A stretch of DNA of 64,000 bases from Utricularia gibba (lineage: Eukaryota > Streptophyta > Magnoliopsida > Lamiales > Lentibulariaceae): assembly GCA_002189035.1 (NCBI GenBank), contig NEEC01000015.1:434001-498000 (forward strand), written 5' to 3'. A model generated the notes under the pieces. That model ran no database searches. It was not told the origin of the DNA and was given only the letters and a program-made list of their open reading frames with translations. The first letter of the stretch is position 1. Each line of letters starts with the position of its first letter. Below are positions 39,971 through 51,661 of this stretch, piece by piece. The position numbers were made by a program, and so were the translations under genes.

Positions 39971-42315
39971 TCATTGGGAAGCCTCCGCCATAGCGCCGCC
40001 GTTGGCTGATCCGCCGACGGCGTCTACTTGTATGTTCTTGTACTTGTACCGATTGGCCCAGAACAGGTAGCTGAAGAAGTTTAGAGCACTTAGTATGGCC
40101 AAAAACCAGTAGAACAAATCCAATTTGTTGTGATCCAAATCCTGCCCACTCAGCCATCCGCGTTTGTCGTGACTGCTTCTGCCCGTTATGGAGTTTATCA
40201 CATCGACGAAAACGCTGCTTAAGAAGTAGCCGAAGGAGAGGGAGATGTAGGTGAAAGAGGTGGAGAGTGATCTCATCCCCTCCGGGGCTTCTCGGTAGAA
40301 GAATTCCAAGGATCCGACGAGGGTAAACATATCCGCGATCCCGAAAACGCCGTACTGGAAAGCCAGCCAGAATAGGCTGATGGGCTTCAGTGGGTTTTTA
40401 AGAGAATGGCTTCTTCTCTTCACTTCTACCAACGCGGCGATGGCCATGGAAACGACGGAGAGAGCGAGGCCGATGCCTATTCGCTGCAAATGAGTAATGC
40501 CTGATGGGTGTTTGGTGAAATTCCTCAGAGAAGGAACAAGGAGGCGGTCGTAGATTGGTATGAGAATGACCATGAAGAGTAATGGGATGACGGGAATTGA
40601 GGCCGAGGGGATTTGGAAGGAGCCCAAATGGGTATCCGTTCTGTAACCTTGTTGAACGGAGAACGTTTGTAGCTGAGCCATACATGTGTTGAGAATGATT
40701 GTGCTGGCAATGATCGGCAACATTCTTGCTAGAATTTTCACTTCTTCTACTTGTGTAACCGTGCAGACTTTCCATGGAGACAGCCCTGTGTTGGTCTGGA
40801 CAATTGCCGCCTTGTCTAGCCATCTGCATCCGAGTAAGTTAACAAAGAGTTGTGCATCAGTTCACAGTTCATGCAGAGCACACAGTTACCTGAATTCTTC
40901 TGTGTGCGCCATTTTCTTGAACTCTGAGCTTGATGCTTTCTCATTGACCTCATACAGTTCACTGGGGCTCTCTGGAAGCGGCAAGCCACGGTTCCTGATG
41001 GCAGCTACTATAACCTGCAAGGTGCCCAGAAATCATTAAGAGGCTTTCTGAATCAGAATACCGGATTCAGCTACATCTTGCTACAACCTGCACAATTCTC
41101 AGAAGAGGGCTATCTCTAGGAACATGAATCCGATAGAAGATCTTGCCAAGCAGAAGACAAATGAGACCGAGGAATGCACCCACAGCCGTGATAAGAAACC
41201 CCTTCCACCAGTTGTGATTGTTCTTATTGGTGGCAACCCAAACAACAAGAGTGACTCCCAGAGATGCGCCAGAGACAGAGCTGAGCAAGAGCCAGTTGAA
41301 GTAACTGGCTAGAGCCTTAGCCCCTTTGGATTCCCTTGGATCAAACTGGTCAGCTCCTAGTGCTGGAATCGACCCACGGACCCCACCTGCGCCAAGAGCC
41401 ATGAGACACAATGACGCATAAAAGAAGACAGCAACACCTCCCTCCACGCAGCTCGGCTTCCCACATGGTCTTGGTAGCAACGCGCTGGTCTTAGCCTGGA
41501 TTGTCATCATTGAGAGTGCCTGGAGATGAAAACCAAACCTCATCAGACATTGTTGGATTGTGAAGTCGACTCATATGGTCCCTGTCTTCTCTCTCAAAAG
41601 GAATTGATTGCTTCACCAGACCGAGTGACAGTCAAAATTTTCAGCTTCTGCTTGTAAAGCATAGTAAACCATCTGGTTCAAGAGTAGTCTTCACAAATTT
41701 CTACTGTGAAGAAAAAAGGGGGGCAACAAGTACACGAAACCATGCAAGTTGTGATGTGTAGATATGGAGAGAAACCGACGACCCTCTGTCTCGCCTTACT
41801 GCGGTAACTTTAGGTGAAAATGGAGACAGTAAAATAATGTTCTCACTTCTACCGATGATGACGACGCGGTAAATATGAAACCATATGAAGGCATTACCAG
41901 AACCTCGACGGCGGCGAAGGCGGCGGAGGTGGCGAAGCGATTGAAGTAAGTGTCGGAGACGAAGCCGCCGACGAACGAGAGCAGATATGTTGATCCCATC
42001 AGATTTGTGAAAGTGTTGGCGGCGGTGGACAGATCGAAGTGCATCTTATAAGAGAAGTAGAGCACTAAGCTCACCATATTCGCCACAAATCCCATGTTCT
42101 CCAACCCAACAAATCCTGCCACGAAAACCAGCAACAATTTCAAATCTCTGAAACCTACATTCCCCAATTCCCCACATAGCAGCTTTATCAGACTCACCAT
42201 AGATAAAAGAAGCAGCTCTGAATCCGCCTCTACCGCTCTCACCCTGGTAAAAAAGAAGGGAACTTTGATGACAACAGAGCAAGGAAAGGAAGACCCAGTT
42301 CACTAAACTCACCAT
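39971..42315 (-). CDS. NRT1/PTR family (NPF) transporter
   Basis: Proton-coupled transporter of the NPF/MFS group, whose substrates include nitrate, peptides, abscisic acid and glucosinolates. Exons: 42315-42313 (only the ATG), 42243-42198, 42115-41898, 41519-41088, 41014-40890 and 40823-39971, giving 558 residues and about 12 membrane spans. Conserved segments are GGFRAASF in TM1, STAANTFTNLMGSTYLL, LGAGGVRGSIPALGADQFD, SYFNWLLLS, YRIHVPRDSPLLRIVQVIVAA, CTVTQVEEVKIL and FTLVGSLEFFYREAPEGMRS. The usual TM1 motif ExxE[R/K] reads VGLEN here, so the first Glu and the basic residue are replaced. The end resembles subfamily 4, but I cannot assign it with confidence. The frame is intact. Confidence 0.9.
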
Positions 42316-44366
42316 TGAAGCTGATCTCGAGACAAGAAGTAAAGGAATTGAAGAGGGGAAACTAGCAAGTATACATATAGTGGTGGTGGAGAGGAAGAAC
42401 GAAGAAAGAGGTAGAAGAGGTCCTCCACTCAAGTAGTCTTGTCGAGTTCGTGTCCCTTTCTCTCTTGTTTCTTTCCAAAGAGATAGACGACTGTGACACA
42501 GTGACACTGGTATACGAACGCCACCCCACTATTTAAAAGCCACCCAAGCTAATGCATAGAAACACAGAAACAACTCAACACCAAAAGAAACAAATTACAG
42601 ATGGGAGAACTGTTTATTGCATCCAAGATCCTGTGATGATTACAGATAAGATAGATGATTGATCCAGAGGGAAATATTCCTTGTGTTTTGGAAATTAGTA
42701 GTAGGATTAGAACAAAAGGAACATGGGGTTTGGATTAAGGGGAGTCGTGGGTGTAGAAAGGGACCATATGGAGAGTGGGGCTCCCCTTCCTCCTTTTTCC
42801 CCTGTAAGTCATCCATCAGCTCTTCTTCCCTTCTCCATTCCTTCCTCCACTCCCCTTGCAACCCGCCAGCTTGGTCTCATCCACTTTCATTTCACAACCC
42901 CAACGAATCATTCCATATAAAGCGACAGTTTTATCACGTAATCTCCCCATAATCGTTACGGCTGGAATTCCCTCCATTCCAGGTTTAGCTTCAAACTCCA
43001 CTAGCACATCTCATTTGATTTGATGCAGTGACATCATTGAGGAGAAAAGATGAGGCCTTGATTGATTCAGTGTGGAGGGTAAATCCAAGTCAAAGTCAGA
43101 ATAAGGAAACCAAACAGTACAACTCTGGATTCATTAAATGAAGTTTAAATACTTGGGGCATCGCCATTAACATCCACCAAGCATCAAAAGGGATAATATC
43201 ATGCATTGTTGGGTGCTTTGGAGCAAGTGGTGCATGTGGAAACTCCATCTTTATTCTTGGAATGATAATAAAGTTCTAAGAAGCACGTGACAAAGCAACT
43301 TTTTTGGGTTTTTTTTTCTTTTCTTTCTTGAAAAAGATCGCATTTTTTTTGTTCAGTAGAGTTGGAAAATATTCTTGCATCACATCAGGCCTCATGCATC
43401 CCATCACGTCAACCTTAAACAGTTGCCAGTCAGACAACTGCACATTTTCCGCTGTCCGGTCTCCTTCATCTCCTTTCCCTCCCCTTGACAGTATAATAAT
43501 ACTCACACTCCAATCCCAGATCGATTTCTTGAAGAGAATGGCTGAGCTGATCTGTATTGGAGAATCAGCTTTGCAAGTTCATCTGAAACTGGAATAAATG
43601 TGGGTGCTTTGGGACTGGATGCGGAGAAGGTGCGGGAGGGACAGGGGGGCGAGCGCAGGGTGGTGCTCGTGCGCGTGTCTTTTAGTAGGTATGAACTGGC
43701 AACGCCACCAGGTCGCTTGGTCAAAGGGATAATATTGGAAATGAAGAGAGCAGCGGGGCCGCCTCCCCACGTTCGTCTGCTGGCTTCTTCCTCTTCACCA
43801 CCCTTGTTTACAGTCTCTGTCTCTTTTCAAAGTCTCCTGTTCTGGTGGCCGTTACGCAAACGCAAAAGCTTCCACACTCAAAAAGTAAGAAGAGGGTTAC
43901 CAGGTCTGACAGCTCCTGATTTTCGCCATTCGTGTGTGCACAGACAGACACGGGGCTGAATAATTAACTATTTACAGCTGCAGTGGTAATGCGTTTTCCA
44001 AGATGAGCTTGTTCTTGCATTGGGCCGGATGCCTCTGTTCAGAAGCATTGGTGAAGCCCAGAACGATGGGCGGTGCGGTTTGATCAGACAGTGATGCTGT
44101 CTATGATCAGATTGTCTACAACACAGGAGAATTGCAACTCCATCCTTAAAAACCTCCATATCTATCTTCTTACAAGATGCAGTGATGCAAATGGTGTTTT
44201 CTGGACAACAACAAACAACAACAACAACAATCAGTCTTGGAGTTATGGTTTATGGGGATTGCCGGGATTCTCCTTTTCTACAACACAAGCCATGTACAGA
44301 GAACTAAATAACAGGGGAGTAGGACAAGTCAACTCACACAAATTGATGAAGATCTGGGCTTTGCAG
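42316..44366. other. NPF upstream and PHYA 3' region
   Basis: This 2-kb stretch holds the NPF 5' UTR/promoter (left) and the PHYA 3' UTR (right), with a (CAA)-rich stretch at about 44213-44231. Open frames around 43300-43960 have no resemblance to known families and no splice context, so I do not call a gene. Confidence 0.55.
44213..44231. repeat. CAA-rich simple repeat
   Basis: An imperfect run of CAA units lies downstream of the PHYA stop, probably in its 3' UTR. Confidence 0.8.
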
Positions 44367-47300
44367 TTATCCGTGGGACTGCTTTTTGTTGGCAATGGCA
44401 AGCTCTACCTTGATGATGAAAGTGGACCCCTCGGCCTCCCTCAGATACTGAACTTCTCCATTCATCATCTTCACCAGCTTTCTGCTGATGAACAGGCTAA
44501 TCCCATCCTCCGTTGCCCCGCCATCTTCTTCGAACATTTCACTCAACACTTGTTGAGGAACCCCTCCGGCGCTGTGTGTGATCCTGCGAATTCGCAAGGG
44601 AAAGGAATGAAAAACAGAGCTCTGCTCTCAGATGAAACAGGGCATGTTGTCTATTGGAACAATCCTTGTTCCCACTAGCAGCATATGTGCGGAATACAAG
44701 ATCAGCTGTCAAATGCAGGATGCTGTTGTAATGCAGTACACACCTGAACTCCAACCGGGCGAGATGAACCGAGATTCCTATGGAATTTCTAGTCAGGTTG
44801 GCCGATACCGAAACCTGGCTTCCATTTGATGCAGATGTGACTGAGGTTAGCAGGAATGCAGCCAGAACTTGTTGAAGCCTCAAACCATCCCCGAGGAGCA
44901 CGTCCCGATTGAGATCCCGGCTGACATTGTTCACCACAGTAATACTCTTGTCTCTGCTTTTCTTCATTACCTGGCTGATGGAAGCTGTAACCACATCCTG
45001 GAGATAGAATTCTACCATGTCCAAAGCCAGGTACCTTGTGATGAAGACAGAGAAAATCCCATGAGGCAATAAGCTTCAACAACTTGTACGTTTGAAAGTT
45101 TGAAATCATGAAGGTTTTTATTACAAACAGAAACATTGCTTACCCTTCAGTTATGTGATCGAGATCTGTATCATCTAGTACTCTGTTCAGCTGGTGCTGG
45201 CAGTGACCACTCATGCGTATAAGGTTCTTTTGCTTGTCATCAAGCTCAGTTCCTTCCAGCATTTTTGTTGAGAACATGACACCGGAAAGTGAACTCCTAA
45301 CCTCTCTTCTCATATATGCCAAGGCCCTCTGCGGCTTCAGTGCCTTTTGTTCGGACAACTTCTGAAGGTGAAGTGCCTGCTGCAGCTCATGACTAGCAAT
45401 ATGGAGGAAGAAGATGACACCCTTTACAGCCTCTTCCCCATCCATATTTTTGTTTACACATAGCAAGCACTCAACGTACTTCCCAGTTTTAGAGAAAAAA
45501 CCAAACGGAACCCTTTCAGAATCCTGGCCACTCAGAGCACCATTCAGCACAATACCAAGGTTTACATAATCTTCATTGCTTTTAAGACGGCAACAAGCCC
45601 CATTTGTTCCGAATATCTCCCCAAGGAGCATTTTATTGATGGCATCTTCTCGTCGCAATCCAGATACTCTGGTCATGGCTGTGTTCCACTCTGTGCACCA
45701 GCCAAATTCATCTGTTCCAAATATAGGAGGGATCAGAGGGTTGGGATTGTGGACAATGCTCTTGTAGTCTCCTTCTATCCTTGTAAACTTGTCCATCATG
45801 ATCTTTTGAGCTGTTAAGTCCTGAGCTATGAAGCATACTCCTACAGCATTCTCCTTCACATCCCGGCTTGTGCAAGCATTCACGACTAACGTGATGGGGC
45901 CTGAATCACTCTTCTGCGCATGTGTTCTTATCTGAAACTGCACATCGTGTTCTTCTTTCCCTGATCACATATCAATCAAATGATTTATTAGACACAGAAT
46001 AATACATTGATGACAAGGTAGCACATAACCATTTTGACATAGGCACCTTGAAGAGCCAGTTCAAGCATCCTACTCACAGTAGCAGATGAAGAATCCTCAA
46101 CAAGCTCCAGAAAATGCTTTCCAATCGCCTTGTCAAGGGGAAGGCCTGTTAACTCGGAGATCTTCAAATTCCATCCATTGACAAAACCATTTACATCAAC
46201 AGCAAATATGGGTACGGAGGCCGTTTCTATAAGTCGGACCATTTCTGCTGTCACTGCTTCTAACTCTTGCATCCCACCAATCTGCAGATCATTCAGCCCT
46301 GTGCGAATACTTGTTGTATTTGCATCCTTCTCTGCAGCTTTTGCGAAAGCATTCCTCAGGACAAGCTGCAAAGAGTGGATTGCATCCATTTCATCTTTCT
46401 TCCATGGTAGACTCCGCCTCTTGACAACTTCCAGGAAGGCTTTGAATGAAGATCTAGGATGCATCTTTGTTCCATCATCCTTCTCATCAGGTTCATGCTT
46501 CGCACCACCCCATCGAATAACAGAAGCTGTGTGTGATCTAAACCAAAATACCCAATCTTTATTGGTTATTTTAACCACAGCCATTCCACAGATGGCTTCA
46601 CCCAGCGCCAAAGCCCCAGGATAACCAGCATCATATAAGCTCTCCATGCTCAAACCTGTGGAATCCCTGTGGTGATCTTCTAGCCAAAAGACTATATCCT
46701 GCATCTGAAAGTCAGATGGAGTTATTCCAAGCTTGTAGTTTTTGTTCTTGTAGATCAACACAGCACCATCACATTTCACAAGATCCATGATATTGGGACT
46801 CTGAGAAACAATACTTATTGGTGCATCTCGTGCTAGCATATCACATAAGAGAGACTGAGTTTTGAGGATTCTCTTCTCCAAAATCTGATTCTCGAGTTCT
46901 ATCTCCTTGCTTACATGGATAGCAAAAACCTGAGCAAGAAACTCACAAGCGTATCTTAGAGGAAAGGGAACGAATCTAGGAGATGTGTGGTGGCACACAA
47001 CTAGACCCCATAGTCTTTTTTTGCTTTCGGAACGTGAAGAATCAGAAGCACCCTCTTCTTCTTTCTCATTAACAACAACTGCCAACACTAAAGAAGCAAT
47101 ACAATTCATATTCTCCATATATTGCAAATGGCAGCTGTGTGGAGCTCGAAGGGTTGAGCCACACAACGTCAGTTCAAAAGGAAGCTTCTTGTCTTGAAAC
47201 ACGTTTACATGATCTGCTCTACAATCACAGATCATCCGCACCTTGTTCTTCATAAACAAAAACCTTGACGCCTGCGGCACATCTGTAGCAGGATAATGCA

Positions 47301-48093
47301 AGCCCAAGTAAGGATCAAGGCCAGGTTTCGTGATCTCAGCCACAACCTCTCCATGCTCATCCTCGTGAAACTTGTATATCATAACTCTATCATAGCCAGT
47401 GAGCTCAAAAACTTCGTTCACCATTGTATCACACAGTCGCTCCATGCTCCCACCAGGCAAGGATTGCAAGCGAGAGATAGCTTTTGCTGCAAGCTTGTAC
47501 GATTGTAATGCCCCGGCAGCGGATATTGGAAGCTCTTGAGGCTTCACAGGTTCTAAGTCAACGATCAAACTACCTGTGACCCGATGGATTATAGCATAAA
47601 ATGGCTTCCCAGAAGTTTTGCAGTGAACCAAGATCGGATTCAACAGAGAGACCTCACTGAATCCGGAAGCCTTATGCAATGCTGCACTACTAGGATCAGT
47701 GAAAATGGTCCTAATATCAGAACCAATGCCGAAAGCCACATGGTCACCAACACTTGGCACCGCATGGGTAATCGTTGTGAGCATCTCATGAGCATTCTCA
47801 CTGTATGCAATTACTCTCAGAGATTTCTCATCAAGGGCCAGCAAGCAGCCAAACGGCTGGATAAACTTTCCTTTCTGTATCTGGTGCAGATAGGCACTCA
47901 CAACTTTATCAGACTTGGGCCTCTTATCTCCCTCAGTCCCATCAGTTACACGAACTGAGCTGAAATAGTTGAAAGAACTCCCGGACTCTTCAAAATCAGC
48001 ATGTAGCTTGGCGTCTATGGATGTCTGTGTAAGTATTCTTGCACTGTGCCGGGACATCGCAGAACTTGTCGAGTGAGCTGGTTGAGAAGACAT
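44367..48093 (-). CDS. PHYA: Phytochrome A
   Basis: Red/far-red photoreceptor that controls de-etiolation and far-red responses, moving from cytosol to nucleus on activation. Exons: 48093-46047, 45960-45144, 45034-44744 and 44583-44367, giving 1123 residues with no frame problem. It has a Ser-rich N-terminus, then PAS ([11 protein letters not shown]) and GAF with the bilin-binding Cys321 in APHSCHLQY. The PHY domain, two PAS domains and the C-terminal histidine-kinase-related domain follow; the latter lacks the phospho-accepting His, as is normal in plant phytochromes. The long first exon and three introns are the standard PHYA gene structure. A TTTCAG acceptor 18 bases before the ATG indicates a 5' UTR intron, also typical. 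The [21 protein letters not shown] start marks PHYA rather than PHYB/C/E. Confidence 0.96.
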
Positions 48094-49792
48094 TCTTTGA
48101 CAGCAAACCTGAAACAAGGGACAAACCAGCAAATCGACTACACATATTCCAAAAAAAGCATCATGGGTACCAAAAAGAACTCAACTTCATCATTACCCAC
48201 CTAAAGAAAAGAGCAAAACAATATCCTACTTCTCTCACATGACCTGTAAGTAACCATACAAGACTGATTCATCGCGACTCTGAAAACTACCCATCTAAAT
48301 CTGAATCCATGAGCGAATCAGACTTGAGCAACAGAAGCACCTTACCAGTAGCTTATAGGTACCAAAAACTCCTCAATTATTTGAGACCCTGAAGCAATAG
48401 ACCAAGTCAAAATCGAAAAACCAAAGCCCAGAACAAAAAGAATGAAGACACCTCACAGGCAGAGGAAAAGGGCTGCGCACCAATGGGTCATCCCCTCCTC
48501 CCACGCTTCGATTGGATCGGTTTCTGTTTCCCACCGCAGAGATGCATCATTGGGGACCGGCCTTCCATCTCCCCCCACATGCTGCAGACCCACAGAAAAC
48601 CAGTAAACAACCCCTTGCGCCCCCAGTTCCCGAAGCCACGACTACCAAAGCTATCTGGTAAAGCTTATCCCTTTTTCTTTCTGATAGGTAGTAGATAGAT
48701 ATATATATTAGATGCCCCTGGCCCGTCCTACTTTCGGAGAGGATGATTAACTTTCCGACTTTCTTTTTCCATTTTTGTATGATTCGGACAAGTATGTTTT
48801 TCCCTACAGTTTTAGTAAAAATCCATGAACACACTTTAATACTGTTTTTTCTACCATTTTATTTATTTAAAACATGATATTTCTGGAACATTCCTTTTCA
48901 AACCCAAAGCACCAAATACTTATTCTTGCAATTCTTGATTAAAAAATATATACGGGAAACCTTATAAATTCATCTTTAAAAAATCCCAATATTCGCCGCA
49001 AGTGTCATGCCTGACGTGGCATTGCGTTTGGTACGGGCACACGCACACAGATGTCTGGCACTTACTACACCTATTCAGTTACTGGTCCGGACAAAGACAT
49101 ACCTTGAACACATCATCAGCTAATTGCGTCCATGTCTGTACTGGATATGGACCCTTAACTCCTTTAACTTCCATCCCTGTGAAGGAGGACAGGAAACAGA
49201 GACGAGATGAAAAACGAAAAACTACAATGGCCTTGCGTGCAAAACTAGAAGGATTTACAGAGAAACAAGCATGCTGCATGAGAAGAAGGGCTGGCAATTA
49301 CATCTCACCTTGAGCAGTGTTCAGCAGTCAGTACCAGAGTTGGAGGATAGTACTGTGTTTCTTCAGCATCTCGTGACAGGATCCATAGCTACAGGCTGGC
49401 CACCATGTCTAGGAAATGTGAAATCAAATCTTAACCCGGGATTTACAGGAACGCAATGAATCAGCACAGAAAGCATACCACTATCAGCGATTCTAGGTTG
49501 TGGCTCTGCATTCTGAGAGAAATTCTTAAGCAGTTGACCTGCTTAACTATGAGATCATGCAGGCATTTGACTGTAACCTGCATTACAGTGATCCTTGCAT
49601 CATGTTGCTTCTTCATGTTCCACAACAAAGCAAGCGGGCCTTCACTGCATAAAGAATCAACAAATGTACCTACCAAATTCAAGGGGAAAGAAAAAAGAAG
49701 ATTTTTATGTGGTGTAAAGGAATCAGCATGAGTTCTAAAGCATCGACAATTGGGGAGGGCATCCTAATGGGAATCAGATTTCCTCTCATCAT
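48094..49792. other. PHYA leader and promoter region
   Basis: Immediately upstream of PHYA lies its leader, with a 5' UTR intron ending at 48109. The rest should be the PHYA promoter and the 3' flank of the next small gene. No further gene is recognised. Confidence 0.55.
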
Positions 49793-50137
49793 TCATTCGT
49801 CTGAGAGGAAGGAGGGATTGCATTCCTGGGAATAGAAACCGTTGCCTTCGATGAATTGTCTCAGCATATCAAAAGTGAAATCCCGACTATTGGGATCACC
49901 GGTGGGCGATGCAGCGCCGTATTCGAGCGTCCGTGGCTGCTTCTTTAACCCAAAGCAGCAAAGACGCTGCTGCGGCGCGCGTTCCCATCTCGGATTCAGA
50001 TGTTTCTTGCTCTTTCCAAGCCGAAACAGAGACGGCAGTTTCACTTCCTTCCCGCAACCCCGACACTTGGTCTTCTCTCGGACTCGGCCCGCCGCATCGA
50101 CTCCCCCGCTGTTGGCCGGCGGATCCTTATCAGGCAT
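49793..50137 (-). CDS. Small plant protein of unknown function with CxxC
   Basis: An open frame of 114 residues from its first ATG, starting MPDKDPPANSGG. Function unknown. A basic region with a CRGCG motif (a possible half zinc site), a pair of cysteines (LCCFGLKK), and a C-terminal block, RDFTFDMLRQFIEG followed by FYSQECNPSF, are visible. That last block resembles a short motif I have seen in small plant proteins of unknown function, which is the main reason to believe the gene. The open frame continues upstream without another ATG. It lies between PHYA and another small gene on the same strand. Confidence 0.6.
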   Translation of the reverse strand: MPDKDPPANSGGVDAAGRVREKTKCRGCGKEVKLPSLFRLGKSKKHLNPRWERAPQQRLCCFGLKKQPRTLEYGAASPTGDPNSRDFTFDMLRQFIEGNGFYSQECNPSFLSDE

Positions 50138-51120
50138 GCAACGCAGTCCGAGCGGCGATTGACGCAGGGGAACGGTCTGGAAGCATATAATTGGAGACAA
50201 AATAGGGGCGGAAGGCCAGAAAATCCAGATTTGTGATACGACACGGTATCGGAGAAACTGATCACGCTCCTCCCTATCGATGGACAATTTGTGCGGAGGG
50301 GGCTCGCAGGAGGAGCGGGGACGAGGGAGACGTTGGTTGGCTGTCTCAAGCGGTGGTGTCCCGCCACGTGTCCCACCCCATTACCCTTCGTCCCGGAAAC
50401 TGAAAATCTGTTGCCAAACCAAACTTCCAAGTTCCACCTCCCCGGCTCGCCACATCCACAGTGGGATCCATCAACCAGCACCATACCCAACCTTAGAGTC
50501 AGCCGTGGTCCAGTTCGCGCTTAGTCCAAGTTTGAGTCCATGGACTGGAGGCCTGGATGATCCCGACTCTACTGGGTCGGATTCAGTTGAAGGCAGAGCA
50601 CTGGAGCCTGGAGGAGCAGCGCAGACCCTTCAATCAGCAACGGCGTGTTTATTACCCAGTTGCCGAAAACTCTGTAGGAGAAGAGCCAGCTTTCTAGCAC
50701 CCGGCTGCTCTGGATTAGATCTGGGGCCATATGGAGTCGCCATTTTTGCCCGTTCCGAGAACATCCCCTTTGGATATCGTTCCGATTACCATTCACCAGA
50801 AAAAAGGCTTGCCCTAAACACCATCACTTTTAACTGGCATTGGATGATACGGAAGGCAGAGACAGCAACCAAAACGAGGAAACTGTTCATCAGAAGTGAA
50901 CATCGGAAAATGAATAATGAAACTAGACCTGCTTACAGTGCTCGTCGAGAAGGAAGCTTGGGATCATGGGTATGGGTGGAGTAATCTATCTAAACGCTAA
51001 AAGCCCATGCGATTGAAGTGCCAGTGGGTGGGTTCTCACAAATGGATTGGAATTGAAACTGATGATAAACATAAGCATCTGAAGTCACGAGAAGCCGCAG
51101 GTTAAAATGTCTTTCGACAA
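50138..51120. other. Intergenic region between two small genes
   Basis: This is the upstream region of the 114-residue gene and the 3' flank of the 101-residue gene. An open frame on the plus strand (50280-50984) has low-complexity composition and no family resemblance. Confidence 0.5.
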
Positions 51121-51426
51121 TCAAAAAACTACCCGGAACTGGGGAGATTTGGGGTCCCTCGCAGGGAGAATTTCCCAGCGGCAGGGCTCTATTTCCTCTG
51201 AAACTGGGCAATAGCCAGCCAGAGTCACCTGGTCTCCGGAGGCGGCGACTGAACCGAACTCAAACACCGACACTTCCGCCGCTGGAATCTCCGGTCTTCG
51301 GACCTCCATCGCTCCATTCAAACCGGGAACCTCAACCGCTTCTGTTTTTGTCCCCGCCTTGAGGATCTGCGATTCATCGCCTTTCTCCTCCGCCTTGCGT
51401 CCGTTGAACCACGAAAAAATGCCCAT
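51121..51426 (-). CDS. Small conserved plant protein, MGIFSWF type
   Basis: A single-exon gene of 101 residues beginning MGIFSWFNGRK. Its second half, VSVFEFGSVAASGDQVTLAG followed by CPVSEEIEPCRWEILPA and ending PQFRVVF, matches a small uncharacterised plant family as I remember it. No membrane span or known catalytic motif is visible. The start chosen is the ATG at the conserved MGIFSW; an extension 12 codons upstream lacks conservation. The gene is head-to-head with UTP21, with 235 bp between start codons. Confidence 0.75.
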   Translation of the reverse strand: MGIFSWFNGRKAEEKGDESQILKAGTKTEAVEVPGLNGAMEVRRPEIPAAEVSVFEFGSVAASGDQVTLAGYCPVSEEIEPCRWEILPARDPKSPQFRVVF

Positions 51427-51661
51427 TGCGCGATTCCGGAAACTCCTTCTAAGGTTTCGCACCTTGCTTATCCGATATATTTATTATACAAAGGGAGGGA
51501 GGGGGTATTCTATTAACGAATGACGAAAACACCCTTTGTGGTTTTCTTTTCTTTAACAGAAGCTCCCGCGCCGTGCCTATTAGTTGGAGAAACCCTGAAC
51601 TTCCGTCGGCGCCGCCGCGTCTTCGTCTGATAGCCGGTTCTGGTGAGGGGCTAGATAAATA
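51427..51661. promoter_or_regulatory. Putative bidirectional promoter, small gene and UTP21
   Basis: Only 235 bp separate the two divergent start codons, so both 5' UTRs and core promoters must overlap in it. A TATA-like AT stretch lies at about 51474-51490. The assignment is from position. Confidence 0.6.

Noticed and set aside
43600-43959. 119-codon plus-strand frame between NPF and PHYA
   Set aside because: No recognisable motif, no supporting splice neighbours and Arg/Ser-rich composition as expected from GC-rich noncoding DNA.
44073-44678. 201-codon plus-strand frame
   Set aside because: Overlaps the last exon and 3' UTR of phytochrome A on the opposite strand and is its shadow.
44367-48093. 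Phytochrome lacking the phosphoacceptor His in its kinase-related domain, considered as a defect
   Set aside because: Loss of that His is normal in angiosperm phytochromes; all exons join in frame, so the gene is intact.
50280-50984. 234-codon plus-strand frame
   Set aside because: Composition is low-complexity (Ser, Pro, Arg) and no block resembles a known family; it lies over the upstream region of a small minus-strand gene.
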